DNA of 64,000 nt from contig CP002916.1 in assembly GCA_000350305.1 (NCBI GenBank), positions 558,001 to 622,000 of the forward strand, read 5' to 3'. Numbering within the stretch: the stretch's first letter is position 1; the number at the start of each line of letters is the position of its first letter. Source of the DNA: Thermoplasmatales archaeon BRNA1. GTDB taxonomy: Archaea; Thermoplasmatota; Thermoplasmata; Methanomassiliicoccales; Methanomethylophilaceae. The notes beneath the pieces are model-generated. The model was not told the DNA's origin, ran no database searches, and was given only the letters and a program-made list of their open reading frames with translations. Positions 50,081-59,582 of this stretch are shown one piece after another. Made by a program: the position numbers and the translations under genes.

Positions 50081-51276
50081 CTGGATCCCCCCGTGACGCG
50101 GTCGATGGCGTCCATCTCCGCCTCCTTTACGAGTGCGTTGAGCTTCCCGGATTCGGCGAACCAGGCGAGGTAGTTCCTGACCTCGGCCGCGGGTCTGCAT
50201 TCGAGCAGCACCCTCAGCAGTTCCTCGCCGCTCTTCCCAGAGTACATGTCGGCGGTGCGGATGATCTCCGATACGAGGGTCGCGCCGTTCCTCTCGGCAT
50301 CGAGGTCGATGTCGGGACGGGTCTCTATGCCCCTCACGGATACGGGGCATCCCGTAAGCGATGATATCTGGTCGGCGATCCCCTGGGGGTCCGCCCTGAC
50401 GGTACGGTCGAGGGGCCCCCTTCCCACGTATGTCAGGCTGATGATCGAACCGGGACGGGACATCTGCCTGACGCGCCCGATGAGTGCATCGGCACTGGCG
50501 ATCCCAGTGATGTCCGCCTCTATGTCCTGCCAGATGACGGACTGCGTGGGAACGAACTCCTTCTCCACGTTCCCGTCCTTCACGCTGACGAGATAGCAGC
50601 CTTTCTCGCCGGTCTCCTTCGGGGACCTGCCCTGTATGTTCCCGGGGTACACGATACAGGGGGAGGACTCCCTCAGGACCATTCTCTTATGGATATGTCC
50701 CAGAGCCCAATAATCGATGTTCTTCCCGAGCATGTCGGATACAGAGCATGGAGCGTAATCGCCGGATTCGGCGACATCGGAAACGGAGCAGTGGAGGACG
50801 GCGATGGTGAATGCGTCCGGGTTGCCGGAGAGCTTGGATGCGATGTTCTCCGAAGTGTGCTGGGTGCCGTAGCTCATGCCGACGATCTCAACGGTCTCAT
50901 TGCGGAAGTTCAGTGTCATCGACTGGGGGGAGTCCCTCAGGAGATGGACGTTGCTGGGGAACGGGATGCTGTCCGCCCAGCTGTCTCCGAAGTCGTGGTT
51001 CCCCTTCACCAGGAACACGGGTTTTGTCCCGAGACGTTTGATCTCCTCGCAGAAACGGAGCTTGGTCCTCAAGGTCATTGTGGATTCGTCGAAGGCATCT
51101 CCGGAGATGACCAGGAAATCCGCCTTCTCTTTCGTGAGATCGATGATGCGGCGGAAGGACTCGAAGGTGGATTCGAAGAGACGTTTTCCAAGGTCTGGGT
51201 CTTTCAGAGAAATGCCCCAGAAACGGCTGCCGAGGTGAAGATCGGCGGCATGTACGAAAGTGAAGTTGCATCCCAT
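50077..51276 (-). CDS. Metallophosphoesterase, YhaO/SbcD/Mre11-like nuclease
   Basis: 399 residues. Dimetal motifs: HAADLHLGSRF (D-x-H), ISGDAFDE (GD), VKGNHDFGD (GNHD), HCSVSD, and GHIHKR (GHxH). With the overlapping YhaN-like ATPase it should form an Mre11-Rad50-like complex that processes DNA ends. It is separate from the canonical archaeal Mre11-Rad50/HerA/NurA operon. Start ATG 51276. Confidence 0.87.
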   Translation of the reverse strand: MGCNFTFVHAADLHLGSRFWGISLKDPDLGKRLFESTFESFRRIIDLTKEKADFLVISGDAFDESTMTLRTKLRFCEEIKRLGTKPVFLVKGNHDFGDSWADSIPFPSNVHLLRDSPQSMTLNFRNETVEIVGMSYGTQHTSENIASKLSGNPDAFTIAVLHCSVSDVAESGDYAPCSVSDMLGKNIDYWALGHIHKRMVLRESSPCIVYPGNIQGRSPKETGEKGCYLVSVKDGNVEKEFVPTQSVIWQDIEADITGIASADALIGRVRQMSRPGSIISLTYVGRGPLDRTVRADPQGIADQISSLTGCPVSVRGIETRPDIDLDAERNGATLVSEIIRTADMYSGKSGEELLRVLLECRPAAEVRNYLAWFAESGKLNALVKEAEMDAIDRVTGGSR

Positions 51277-51473
51277 ACCGGGGAGTAGGAAATCTGATTA
51301 TATGAAAGGTGGGAAGTTATTGTTACCCATACCGTTGTTTATCCAAATCTCAACATGAACGGGTAATTTTGATTAATCTCAACATTTGACTCGTCAATGG
51401 ACCGAGGGCAACAAAACGCCGGCTGTGAATGGAAAACGAATGAAGTTTGAAAAGTGGTTTCGGAAGCAAAACA

Positions 51474-52151
51474 TCAGATTCCGCTTGCGAGGTCGCGCAT
51501 GACTGCGAGGGGATCGGCGGCCTTGACGACTCCTGATGCCAGGAGTACCCCCTCCGCGCCCAGTTTGATGGCTGCGGCGACGTCCTTTCCGTTCTTCACG
51601 CCTGCACCGCAGAGAACCGCGATCTTCCGATCGACGGAGTGCACGGCGGCGACGGTATCGGACACGACCTTGGGGTCGGCGGTGGTGACGCTGATGTCCC
51701 CTCCGATGAGCTCGGGGGGCTCCACCGCGATGAAGTCGGGGGAGAATCTAGCCAGGTCCCTGGCGATGTCGACGGTGTCGGCGCATACGCAGGTGACGAG
51801 CTCGCATCCCTTCGCGAGCTCCACGCATTTACTGACTGCCTCGGCATCGTACTTGTGCTCCGAGTGGTTGATGAGGGTCCCCGCCGCAGCGGTGGCCGCG
51901 ATCATGTCCGCGGTAACCCATCCGGTCTGGGAGCCCGGGGTCCGGGGGTCGATGCTCTGGGAGAAGACAGGGATGTCCACCGCCGCCGCGACGGCGGCGA
52001 GGGAGACCATGGGCGGCGCGACCGCTATGGAGACCCCGCTCTCGAGTGCGACCTGTTCGCAGGTCTGGGCAAGGGCTATGGCGCCCTCGCCGTGGACCTG
52101 CGGGTAGGCCTTGAAGTTCACGACGATGGTCGGAACGGCGAGTTCACTCAA
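51474..52151 (-). CDS. tpiA: Triosephosphate isomerase (archaeal short type)
   Basis: Interconverts DHAP and glyceraldehyde-3-phosphate. 225 residues, the compact archaeal tetramer form: NFKAYPQV (catalytic Lys), NHSEHKY (catalytic His), IAVEPPELIGG (catalytic Glu), and GAGVKNGKD for phosphate. Its start overlaps the end of the FBP aldolase/phosphatase gene by 8 bases, so both gluconeogenic genes are one transcript. Confidence 0.95.
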   Translation of the reverse strand: MSELAVPTIVVNFKAYPQVHGEGAIALAQTCEQVALESGVSIAVAPPMVSLAAVAAAVDIPVFSQSIDPRTPGSQTGWVTADMIAATAAAGTLINHSEHKYDAEAVSKCVELAKGCELVTCVCADTVDIARDLARFSPDFIAVEPPELIGGDISVTTADPKVVSDTVAAVHSVDRKIAVLCGAGVKNGKDVAAAIKLGAEGVLLASGVVKAADPLAVMRDLASGI

Positions 52152-53328
52152 CGTCGGTGTTCCCCTTTCCGAGAGTCTTCTTGTCGGAGTCGAGGTCGAC
52201 GAACCTGGTCTTCAGGTCCTTGAGGACTTCGGGGCGGGAGGTGTATTCCATCTCCTCGGCACCGAGGATGGAGGGCTGGAACGGTCCCTGGGACCTCATG
52301 AGCTTGGAAGCGCGGATGGCGTCGGCGCGGGCCTTGTCCCAAGTGTCGCTTCCGAAGATGTCGACGGGGATGTGTTCGCCGTTCTTGGCTCCCTCGGGCT
52401 CGAGTCCCTGGAGGTGTCCGTTGACGAGCTGGAATCCGAGGCAGCAGATCCTCGGCGGTCCGTCGTAGTAGACAGGGTCGGAGTTCTCGGGGCTGCAGGG
52501 GTAGAATGCACCGATGTGGGATCCGCGCATCCATCCGGCGACGAGCCAGGTGTACTGTGCGAAGACCTGGGTGTACTCTCCGACGGAGGGGAATCCGCTC
52601 TGGGCACGGCAGATGCAGACGGGGTCGTCCTTTCCGACGTAGCGGCCGGCGGTCATGTTGAGCTTGTCGGTGGAGACGACTGCTGCGGGTCCGAGGCCTG
52701 CGCGGCTGCAGACCCTCTTGATCGCGTAGCGGGAGGTGTCTCCGAGCAGGGAGAGGATGCTGAGGGTCTCCTCGGGGGAGGACATGACGACCTTCTTGTT
52801 GTCCATGACGTCCCTGATCTCGAAGTCGAATCCCTGCTTCGCCCTCTTGTCGATGACGAGTCCGGTGGTGGTGAAGGGGTCGAGGAAGATCCTGGAGAGG
52901 ATGGGGCTGTATGCGGAGGGCTCGGTCTTGTCCGCCATGAAGAAGACAAGGGGCTCGGCGGGCCTCTCCTCGAAGGTCATCTCGGCGGAACCGGGTCCGG
53001 CTCCCTTCACGTTTCCGGAGAAGGAGTCGGTCAGGAGGTCCTGTCCTGCCGCGTACAGGTGCATGCGGCGGGAGATCTTGGTGGCTTCCTGGAAGCAATC
53101 CCAGGCGGCCCCGTGGACCTCGGCGTTGTTCTCGCCCTTGTAGTGGGTCATGTAAAGGTTGATGTCGTCGCCGACGCGGGTAACGTAGAAGTCCTCGATG
53201 ACTCCCTGTTTCTGCTTGTCGGCCAGGATGTCTTTCGCAGCCTGCATCATCGAAGGGTGGGGGGTCATGTGGCCCGCGATCGATCCGATGTCGGCCTTAA
53301 TAATCGATACAGTGACTTTCTCTGCCAT
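52144..53328 (-). CDS. fbp: Bifunctional fructose-1,6-bisphosphate aldolase/phosphatase
   Basis: Gluconeogenic enzyme of archaea that makes fructose-6-phosphate from triose phosphates. 394 residues from ATG 53328 with the family marks TVSIIKADIGSIAGH, YVTRVGDDINLYMTH, KGAGPGSAEMTFEERP, and FTTTGLVID. Start chosen by GGTGA upstream and a TATA (ATATTATAAAG, about 53370-53380). It leads the fbp-tpiA transcript and is divergent from aspS. Confidence 0.95.
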   Translation of the reverse strand: MAEKVTVSIIKADIGSIAGHMTPHPSMMQAAKDILADKQKQGVIEDFYVTRVGDDINLYMTHYKGENNAEVHGAAWDCFQEATKISRRMHLYAAGQDLLTDSFSGNVKGAGPGSAEMTFEERPAEPLVFFMADKTEPSAYSPILSRIFLDPFTTTGLVIDKRAKQGFDFEIRDVMDNKKVVMSSPEETLSILSLLGDTSRYAIKRVCSRAGLGPAAVVSTDKLNMTAGRYVGKDDPVCICRAQSGFPSVGEYTQVFAQYTWLVAGWMRGSHIGAFYPCSPENSDPVYYDGPPRICCLGFQLVNGHLQGLEPEGAKNGEHIPVDIFGSDTWDKARADAIRASKLMRSQGPFQPSILGAEEMEYTSRPEVLKDLKTRFVDLDSDKKTLGKGNTDVE

Positions 53329-53457
53329 GTATTCACCGATAGTAACCCGCCGTATGTCTGACCCCTTTATAATATGTTTTAACACCGCGTGCGCGGGGCC
53401 ATGTGCGGAGGCATCACAAACTTACTAAATATGGTCTGCCGATGGGGTTGCGTTAAC

Positions 53458-54768
53458 ATGGCAGCAGTCAGAGACTCAAGCAACATCGCCTCGGCGGCCG
53501 GCACGGAGGCCACCGTCAAAGGATGGGTCCAGGACACCAGGAACCTCGGGGGGATCTCCTTCGTCACCCTCAGGGACAGGTTCGGAACCATCCAGATCAC
53601 CCTTCCCAAGAAGAAGATCGAGCCTGCCCTCTTCGACACCCTGACCAAGCTCCCCAGGGAGTCCGTCGTCGCGGTGACCGGAGAGGTCAAGGAGAGCAAC
53701 CAGACCGCCCTCGGAGTGGAACTCATCCCCTCCGCCTGCGAGGTCTACTCAGAATCCGCAGCCCCTCTCCCGCTGGGAGTGGTCGACAAGGTCAACGTCG
53801 AGATGGACACCCGTCTCAACTCCCGTTTCATGGACCTCAGGAAGCCCGAGATTAGGGCGGTCTTCGAGATTCGCTCCGAGGCCACCAGGCTCATCCACGA
53901 GTACATGACCTCCCAGGGGTTCGTCAATGTGGCGACCCCCAAGATCAACGCTTCCGGTGCCGAGGGAGGAGCCACCCTCTTCCACATCGACTACTTCGGG
54001 AAACCCGCATTCCTGGCACAGTCCCCGCAGCTCTACAAGCAGATGCTCATGAGCACCGGGCTCGACCGCGTCTACGAGATCGGCCCCGCCTTCCGCGCGG
54101 AGCACTCCAACACCACCCGCCATGTCACCGAGTTCACTTCCTGGGACGGCGAGTTCTCATGGATCGCCAACGAGGAGGAGGTCATGGACTTTATCGAGGG
54201 CGCGGTCCGCTACGTCATCAGGGGGATCAACGAGAACTGCAGGAAGCAGATGGAGCTTCTTGGCAAGGAGAGTATCGAGGTCTCTGACCAGCCCTTCCCC
54301 AAGCTCACCTACTCCGAGTGTCTCAAGATCGCACAGGATGCCGGTCTCGACCTGAAGGACGGGGACGACCTGGGGACCGACGGCGAGAAGGCCGTCGGCG
54401 AGTACATGGGCGCCAAGGGATTCGTCCTGTACTTCATCTGCGAGTACCCCGAGGAGGAGAAGCCCTTCTACATCATGGAGAAGGACGGGACCCACTACTC
54501 GTTCTCCTTCGACCTTGATTACAAGGGGCAGGAGATCTCCTCCGGAGGACAGAGGGAGCACCGCTACGACGTCCTCGTCGCCCGCATGGAGAAGAAGGGG
54601 CTCAAGCCCGCCGACTTCGAGGACTACCTGGCGGCATTCAGGTTCGGAATGCCCCCGCACGGAGGGTTCGGCATCGGGATCGACAGGTTCATCGAGAAGA
54701 TGCTCGACCTGCCGAACGTCCGCGAGGCCATCCTCTTCCCCAGGGACCTCAACAGGCTGTTCCCCTGA
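53458..54768 (+). CDS. aspS: Aspartyl-tRNA synthetase (archaeal type)
   Basis: Class IIb synthetase, 436 residues from ATG 53458: N-terminal OB fold (VKGWVQDTRNLGGISFVTLR), motif 2 FRAEHSNTTRHVTEF, motif 3 GFGIGIDRFIEKML. Archaeal AspRS may also charge tRNA-Asn; the sequence alone does not settle this. TTACTAAATATG (about 53422-53433) serves as TATA, giving a leaderless start. Upstream in-frame codons cross the promoter and are not used. Confidence 0.95.
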   Translation: MAAVRDSSNIASAAGTEATVKGWVQDTRNLGGISFVTLRDRFGTIQITLPKKKIEPALFDTLTKLPRESVVAVTGEVKESNQTALGVELIPSACEVYSESAAPLPLGVVDKVNVEMDTRLNSRFMDLRKPEIRAVFEIRSEATRLIHEYMTSQGFVNVATPKINASGAEGGATLFHIDYFGKPAFLAQSPQLYKQMLMSTGLDRVYEIGPAFRAEHSNTTRHVTEFTSWDGEFSWIANEEEVMDFIEGAVRYVIRGINENCRKQMELLGKESIEVSDQPFPKLTYSECLKIAQDAGLDLKDGDDLGTDGEKAVGEYMGAKGFVLYFICEYPEEEKPFYIMEKDGTHYSFSFDLDYKGQEISSGGQREHRYDVLVARMEKKGLKPADFEDYLAAFRFGMPPHGGFGIGIDRFIEKMLDLPNVREAILFPRDLNRLFP

Positions 54769-54775
54769 AACCTTT

Positions 54776-54793
54776 CCGGGGCTTCGGCCCCGG
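54776..54793 (+). terminator. Terminator after aspS
   Basis: Perfect 7-bp stem CCGGGGC / GCCCCGG closed by a TTCG loop, 7 bases after the stop. Confidence 0.6.
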
Positions 54794-54936
54794 ACCTTCT
54801 CATCTGGCACTTTTGTTCTTTCCTTCTGCATAGGGCAAATTATAAACCGATTCCCGCCGATTGGGAGACGAGCACGAGCCGGATGACGATCACCTGTGCT
54901 GATCCGTGATGAGCCCTATGAGTGCCGACGGCCGTC

Positions 54937-55521
54937 TCACTCGTCGCACGCCGCTTCTTCCTCGTACGACACGGCCTCTTCCGGCGGAAGGCTCTCGTAG
55001 CAGGACAGTCCGACGTAGTGCAGGAAGTCGCTGAGCTTCATCCCGTCGTTCCATCTCATGATGAAGTTCCCTCCCCTGCTCACGTCGAGCATGGGAATCC
55101 TCCTGCGGAGGAGCGCAGCGGTCCCCTTCAGGGGGCAGTCGGAGGGGATGGTGAATATCCTCCAGGGATCTCCCCTCACGCCCTTCAGGCGGTATGCGTA
55201 GATCGGGATGATGTGGGATTTGTTGCATGTGCTGAGCATCTCGTCCGCCTGGTCTCCCAGGCGCTCGCTCTTGCTCATGTAGAGGGTGTCCTTCTCGCTG
55301 CTCTTGACCTCGATGGGGAAGGAAAAGTCCCATCTCAGGGCCACGAGGTCGACGCCCAGGGAGCCTGCCGCGCGGATCATCAGAAAGGGATGGTCGAACA
55401 TCGACGTGTACGCGACGGTCTCCTCCTCGGAGCAGGTCTTGACCATCTTGCGGATGGTCTTCTCGTCCCCGGAAAGGAGGTACTTGAGTTCGCGTTCGTA
55501 GGTGTCACCGGCAGGTGCCAT
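54937..55521 (-). CDS. hjc: Holliday junction resolvase Hjc-like nuclease
   Basis: 194 residues. N-terminal GDTYERELKYLL (Glu of the active site), GSLGVDLVALR (Asp), FPIEVKSSEKDTLY (E-x-K): the Hjc/PD-(D/E)XK layout. A ~60-residue C-terminal extension with an acidic end (SYEEEAACDE) is longer than in typical Hjc (about 130-140 residues). Cuts four-way junctions in recombination. TATA CTTATATAC (about 55543-55551), leaderless start. Confidence 0.8.
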   Translation of the reverse strand: MAPAGDTYERELKYLLSGDEKTIRKMVKTCSEEETVAYTSMFDHPFLMIRAAGSLGVDLVALRWDFSFPIEVKSSEKDTLYMSKSERLGDQADEMLSTCNKSHIIPIYAYRLKGVRGDPWRIFTIPSDCPLKGTAALLRRRIPMLDVSRGGNFIMRWNDGMKLSDFLHYVGLSCYESLPPEEAVSYEEEAACDE

Positions 55522-55612
55522 ACGGAAACAATCGGCTAATGAGTATATAAGACGAATTCCGGGGGATAACCGAATCTGCCCGAATCTCCGAATGATACAA
55601 GTGCCAGACCGT

Positions 55613-56515
55613 TCATCCCAGGATGTCGGTCATCCTATTGACGGGGACGTACGCCTTCTCAGCGACGTCATCGGGGAGGACTATCTCGCCGGTCTCCTTC
55701 TCCAGGCACTCCAGGACGGATTCGGGGGAGATCATCTTCATGGTCATGCAGAGGGACTGGTTGGTGAAGTAGAACTTCTTGCCGGGGCAGGCCCGCTCCA
55801 GCCTGTGTCCCATGCCCATCTCGGTGAGGATGATGAACTCCTGGGCGGGGGACTCCCTGCAGTAGTTGAGGATGTTCTCTGTGGAACCGATGTAGTCGGA
55901 CATGTTGAGGACGTCGAGCCTGCACTCGGGGTGAGCGGCGACAACGGCCCCGGGGTGCTGCGCCTTCAGCTCCTCGACCTGCCTGACGGTGACGCACTGG
56001 TGGACGGGGCAGAAGCCGTTCCAGAGGACGACGTTCTTGCCGGATTTCTCCCTCACGTACCTCCCGAGGTTGACGTCGGGGACGAAGATGATGTCATCGC
56101 TCCCGATCGCCTTGACGACGTTCAGGGCGTTGGAGGAGGTGCAGCAGTAGTCCATCTCGGTCTTGGTGGCGGCATCGGTGTTGACGTATCCGACCACGAC
56201 GGCCCCGGGGTGCTGTGCCCTGACCTGCCTTATCTGCTCGGGGGAGCACATGGCGGCCATGGCGCACTTGGCCTCGGGCTCGGGGAGGAGGACCTTCTTG
56301 GCGGGGCTGAGGATCTTGGCGGTCTCGCCCATGAATGAGACGCCTGCGAAAACGATGATGTCGGCGTCGGTAGCCGCCGCCTTCTTGGACAGTCCGAGGG
56401 AGTCGCCCACGTAGTCCGCGAGGTCCTGGACCTCGGGGGAGGTGTAGTTGTGTGCGAGGATGACCGCGTTCTTCTCCTTCTTGAGGGCTGCGATGCGTTC
56501 CTGGACGGTCTGCAT
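55613..56515 (-). CDS. nadA: Quinolinate synthase
   Basis: Makes quinolinate for NAD from iminoaspartate and DHAP using a [4Fe-4S] cluster. About 300 residues: NYTSPEVQDLADYVGDSL, FAGVSFMGETAKIL, cluster-linked cysteines in CAMAAMC, YCCTSSNA and the C-terminal region NQSLCMTMK, and HPEC in the third domain. ATG 56515 is used; a TATA-like TTTAAA about 25 bases upstream supports it. nadB or aspartate dehydrogenase and nadC are not in the window. Confidence 0.95.
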   Translation of the reverse strand: MQTVQERIAALKKEKNAVILAHNYTSPEVQDLADYVGDSLGLSKKAAATDADIIVFAGVSFMGETAKILSPAKKVLLPEPEAKCAMAAMCSPEQIRQVRAQHPGAVVVGYVNTDAATKTEMDYCCTSSNALNVVKAIGSDDIIFVPDVNLGRYVREKSGKNVVLWNGFCPVHQCVTVRQVEELKAQHPGAVVAAHPECRLDVLNMSDYIGSTENILNYCRESPAQEFIILTEMGMGHRLERACPGKKFYFTNQSLCMTMKMISPESVLECLEKETGEIVLPDDVAEKAYVPVNRMTDILG

Positions 56516-56593
56516 GTTCACTCGGAATCCGATACACGGTTTAAATCTATCGAGAATCGAACGGATGATATATGATGACCAGAATTCGGAAGC

Positions 56594-56977
56594 ATGGACA
56601 GTTCCAGGGAGACGGAGGCGGGCTCGAGGTTCTCGTGCACCGAGTCCGAGAGGGCCTCGTTCGAGGCAGGCATCAAGATGGCCACCGTCTACCACCAGTT
56701 CGTAGGCACCCCGTTCTCGGAGAAGAACAAAGCGGACCTGGAACGTTCCATCGAGAAGTGCATCATGGCACAGCCGTACGTCGAGAGCGCACGCGTGAAG
56801 ATCTCCGTGAACGGAGGGGACAAGGGAGACCAGTACACCTACACGTCCCTGACCGGAGACATGATCGACGCGATTGTGGTGATCCTGCTCGGGAAGACCA
56901 GGGTCACCGCGGAGATGCGCTATGACAACGTGCTCAGGTATCCGCTCATGTACGTGTCGTCGGTCGAGAAGCTCTGA
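56594..56977 (+). CDS. mptD: Dihydroneopterin aldolase, MptD type
   Basis: 127 residues resembling the archaeal MptD/DHNA family: ERASFEAGIKMATVYHQFVG and TPFSEKNKADLERSIEKCI near the start, and LTGDMIDAIVVILLGKTRVTA. MptD releases 6-hydroxymethyl-dihydropterin in tetrahydromethanopterin/folate synthesis, which fits a methanogen. TATA GATGATATATG (about 56563-56572) shared with the nadA side, leaderless start. Family call is from motif memory. Confidence 0.75.
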   Translation: MDSSRETEAGSRFSCTESERASFEAGIKMATVYHQFVGTPFSEKNKADLERSIEKCIMAQPYVESARVKISVNGGDKGDQYTYTSLTGDMIDAIVVILLGKTRVTAEMRYDNVLRYPLMYVSSVEKL

Positions 56978-57072
56978 TTAGTCCAATTGCTTAAGAACCG
57001 GCGCGGATGCTGGCTATTATAGGCGACCTTATAAATAATTTAAAAGCTATACCCTTAGACGGGTGCTTTACA

Positions 57073-57627
57073 ATGGTCAACAGCGTCAAGATTGGCATCA
57101 CTGGTCTTCCCGGTTCGGGTAAGACCTACACTCTCAAGAGTGTCATCAAGATGCTGACCTCTGATGGCAAAGTGACCGTCGGAGGGATGATCGACGAGAA
57201 GATCAACGACGGCACCGGAAGGCACAAGATCGGGATCCAGGTGCGCAACATCCTGACCGACGAGTCGGTCGTGTTCGCGAACCCCGAGACCGAGAGCAAG
57301 ATTATGGTGGGCAACCTGGGAGTGGACCTCGCCCTTTTCGAGTCCGTCTCCATCGAGGCCATCAAAACCGCCTGCGAGCAGTGCGACATCGTCGTCATCG
57401 ACGAGGTCGGAAAGGTGGAAGTGGAGAGTCAGGCGTTCGTCGACGCGGTCAAAGAAGCCCTCGACGTCGACAAACCCATGATCATCACCCTCCACAAGAA
57501 ATCCAGGAACCCCCTCCTGCAGGACATCAGGAGGAGGGATGACGTGAGGATCCTCGAGGTCACCCCGACCAACAGGAAACTCCTCCCGTACAAGATCGTC
57601 CGCCTCATGAACGGGGAGAACATTTGA
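57073..57627 (+). CDS. THEP1-type nucleoside-triphosphatase
   Basis: 184 residues. Walker A GITGLPGSGKTYTL at the start, Walker B DIVVIDEVGKVEVES, and the THEP1 signature patterns KIGIQVRNI and NRKLLPYKIV. Hydrolyses nucleoside triphosphates; cellular role unknown. TATA CTTATAAATA (about 57028-57037). Start ATG 57073; overlaps trm1 by TTGA at its end. Confidence 0.88.
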   Translation: MVNSVKIGITGLPGSGKTYTLKSVIKMLTSDGKVTVGGMIDEKINDGTGRHKIGIQVRNILTDESVVFANPETESKIMVGNLGVDLALFESVSIEAIKTACEQCDIVVIDEVGKVEVESQAFVDAVKEALDVDKPMIITLHKKSRNPLLQDIRRRDDVRILEVTPTNRKLLPYKIVRLMNGENI

Positions 57628-58742
57628 TTCCAGAGGGCACGGTCATAACCGAGGGCTCCACCAGGATCCTCGTTCCCGAGACCCATTCCGTCTCCGGACC
57701 CGGCAAGATCAACGCGGGTTCGGTCTTCTTCAACGAACAGATGGCTTTCAACCGCGACGTCAGCATCATGCTCCTGAGGGCCCTGGGAAGGCCCAGCATG
57801 ACCGTCGCCGATGCCATGACCGCCACGGGTTCCCGTGCCGTGAGGATCGCCAACGAGGTCCCCGGCACCGACGTCCTCGCCAACGACTTCGACGAGAACG
57901 CCATGCCCTACATCCAGGCCAATATCGACCTGAACAATCTCACAAACTGCCGCGCGAACCATCAGAACATGATCTCGCTGTTCGCCGACAACTCGTTCGA
58001 CTACGTGGATCTCGACCCCTTCGGGTCCCCGTCGCTCTTCATTCAATCGGCCATCAGGGGGACCAGGAAGAGGGGGATCGTGGCCATCACCGCCACCGAC
58101 ACCGCCCCCCTCGCGGGAGCGCAGGCACCGAAGTGCAGGCGCAGGTACCAGTGCGAGCCGATACGCGGATACATGTGCCACGAGGGCGGACTGCGCATCC
58201 TGATGTGCAACATCGCGAGGGAGGTCGGCAAGTTCGACATGGGCATGCGTCCACTCCTCTCGTTCTATGCGGACCACTACTACAGGACGTACATCGAGCT
58301 CGTCCCCGGCACCAAGGCGTGCGACGACATGCTCGACCAGCTGGGATACATGAGGTACGACATGAAGACCCTCGAGAGGGACACTTCGAGGACCTACGAC
58401 AGGGACCACAGGCTGGGGCCCTTCTGGCTTGGCCCCCTCTTCGACAAGGGGCTCCTGGCGAAGATGAGTCCCGAGGGAATGGCGAAGGAGAAGAAGTGCA
58501 CCAACGTCCTCGACGTCTGGAGGAACGAGATCGATTCCACCCCGTTCGTCTACGACATGAACGAGCTCTCCCGCTTCACAAAGATCTCGCCCCCCAACCT
58601 GGAGGTCTTCATCGAGAAGCTCAACGAGATCGGTCCGGCATCCAAGACTCATTTCTGTCCCACATCCTTCGTCACCGAACTGCCCCTGGAGACCATTCTC
58701 GACGTCTACAGGGAGAACGGACACCCGACCCCGAAGGAGTGA
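57624..58742 (+). CDS. trm1: tRNA (guanine26-N2)-dimethyltransferase Trm1
   Basis: SAM-dependent N2,N2-dimethylation of G26 in tRNA. 372 residues: VFFNEQMAFNRDVS, SAM-binding DAMTATGSRAVR, catalytic-type motif DYVDLDPFGSP, then ATDTAPLAG and CRRRYQCEPIRGYMCHE, all typical. The start appears to be TTG at 57624, overlapping the previous stop; no better start lies upstream, and the frame needs it to include the N-terminal strand. Confidence 0.95.
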   Translation: MIPEGTVITEGSTRILVPETHSVSGPGKINAGSVFFNEQMAFNRDVSIMLLRALGRPSMTVADAMTATGSRAVRIANEVPGTDVLANDFDENAMPYIQANIDLNNLTNCRANHQNMISLFADNSFDYVDLDPFGSPSLFIQSAIRGTRKRGIVAITATDTAPLAGAQAPKCRRRYQCEPIRGYMCHEGGLRILMCNIAREVGKFDMGMRPLLSFYADHYYRTYIELVPGTKACDDMLDQLGYMRYDMKTLERDTSRTYDRDHRLGPFWLGPLFDKGLLAKMSPEGMAKEKKCTNVLDVWRNEIDSTPFVYDMNELSRFTKISPPNLEVFIEKLNEIGPASKTHFCPTSFVTELPLETILDVYRENGHPTPKE

Positions 58743-58744
58743 CC

Positions 58745-59545
58745 ATGGCGGGGATCACCGAGGGGTGCAGGTTGGTCAGTCAGCCTCCCGAGGGGCTGCT
58801 CCCCCTGGGCAGGTTCGATCCCGTCCCCATCTCCCTCAACGACGGCCGCGTCCTCAGCAGGGAGAACCTCGCCGGGGACATCGTCGGAGGGGCCGTGAGG
58901 CTTCTGGCGGCATGCGAGATGATCAGCAGGGAATCCGGCTACGACATGGACGAGAGGGCGATCCTCTCCAGGGCCGAGAGGGCGGTCTTCGAGGTCAGTC
59001 CGGAGAAAGTGCCAGACAGTGAATTCATAGATGTCTATTCGAGAGGCATAGCCGTCAAGTTCGGAGGCGGTTTCGATTACTCCTCCATCGACTGCGCCTG
59101 CAAACTATCCGCCTTCTTCATCGGGAACTTCGGGCAGTACGGCAACGCATCTAGGATCCGCGCGGACGACCGCACATGCGGGAACATCCGCACCATGGTC
59201 ACCCGCGTGGAGACCTTCCTGGACCTGGTGGGCCCGGTCAGGAGGATGTGCTTCCGCTTCCCCGGGGGGTACGGCAGGGCCATCGACGACGGCTGCGGGG
59301 AATACCTGACCGACGGGAGCCTCTGGGACGTCTGCACATCCCGCGACCCGCTCCCCCTCGACAACCGGTTGCGCCTGCTGGTCCGCTATGTGATGTGCAC
59401 CCACTCCAAGGACCCGCTCATGAAGGGCATCAAGAACATCGGCATCGTCAACCCCCGCCTCAACTGCGCCTACATGATGCCGGTGGACGAGATCCCCGAA
59501 GAGACCCTCTACTATGCGGAGAGAGGTATAGTTGGTCTCGATTGA
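58745..59545 (+). CDS. Protein of unknown function
   Basis: 266 residues, starting 2 bases after trm1, so in the THEP1-trm1 transcript. No family recognised. Features seen: two Cys-bearing patches (DCACKLSAF, RRMCFRFPGG), a Gly-rich MCFRFPGGYGRAIDDG, and NIGIVNPRLNCAYMM near the end. Composition is that of a soluble enzyme; codon use matches the neighbours. tRNA-related function is only suggested by position. Confidence 0.65.
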   Translation: MAGITEGCRLVSQPPEGLLPLGRFDPVPISLNDGRVLSRENLAGDIVGGAVRLLAACEMISRESGYDMDERAILSRAERAVFEVSPEKVPDSEFIDVYSRGIAVKFGGGFDYSSIDCACKLSAFFIGNFGQYGNASRIRADDRTCGNIRTMVTRVETFLDLVGPVRRMCFRFPGGYGRAIDDGCGEYLTDGSLWDVCTSRDPLPLDNRLRLLVRYVMCTHSKDPLMKGIKNIGIVNPRLNCAYMMPVDEIPEETLYYAERGIVGLD

Positions 59546-59582
59546 CTTTTAATACACGCGCGCATATGACGGGTCGATTCCA

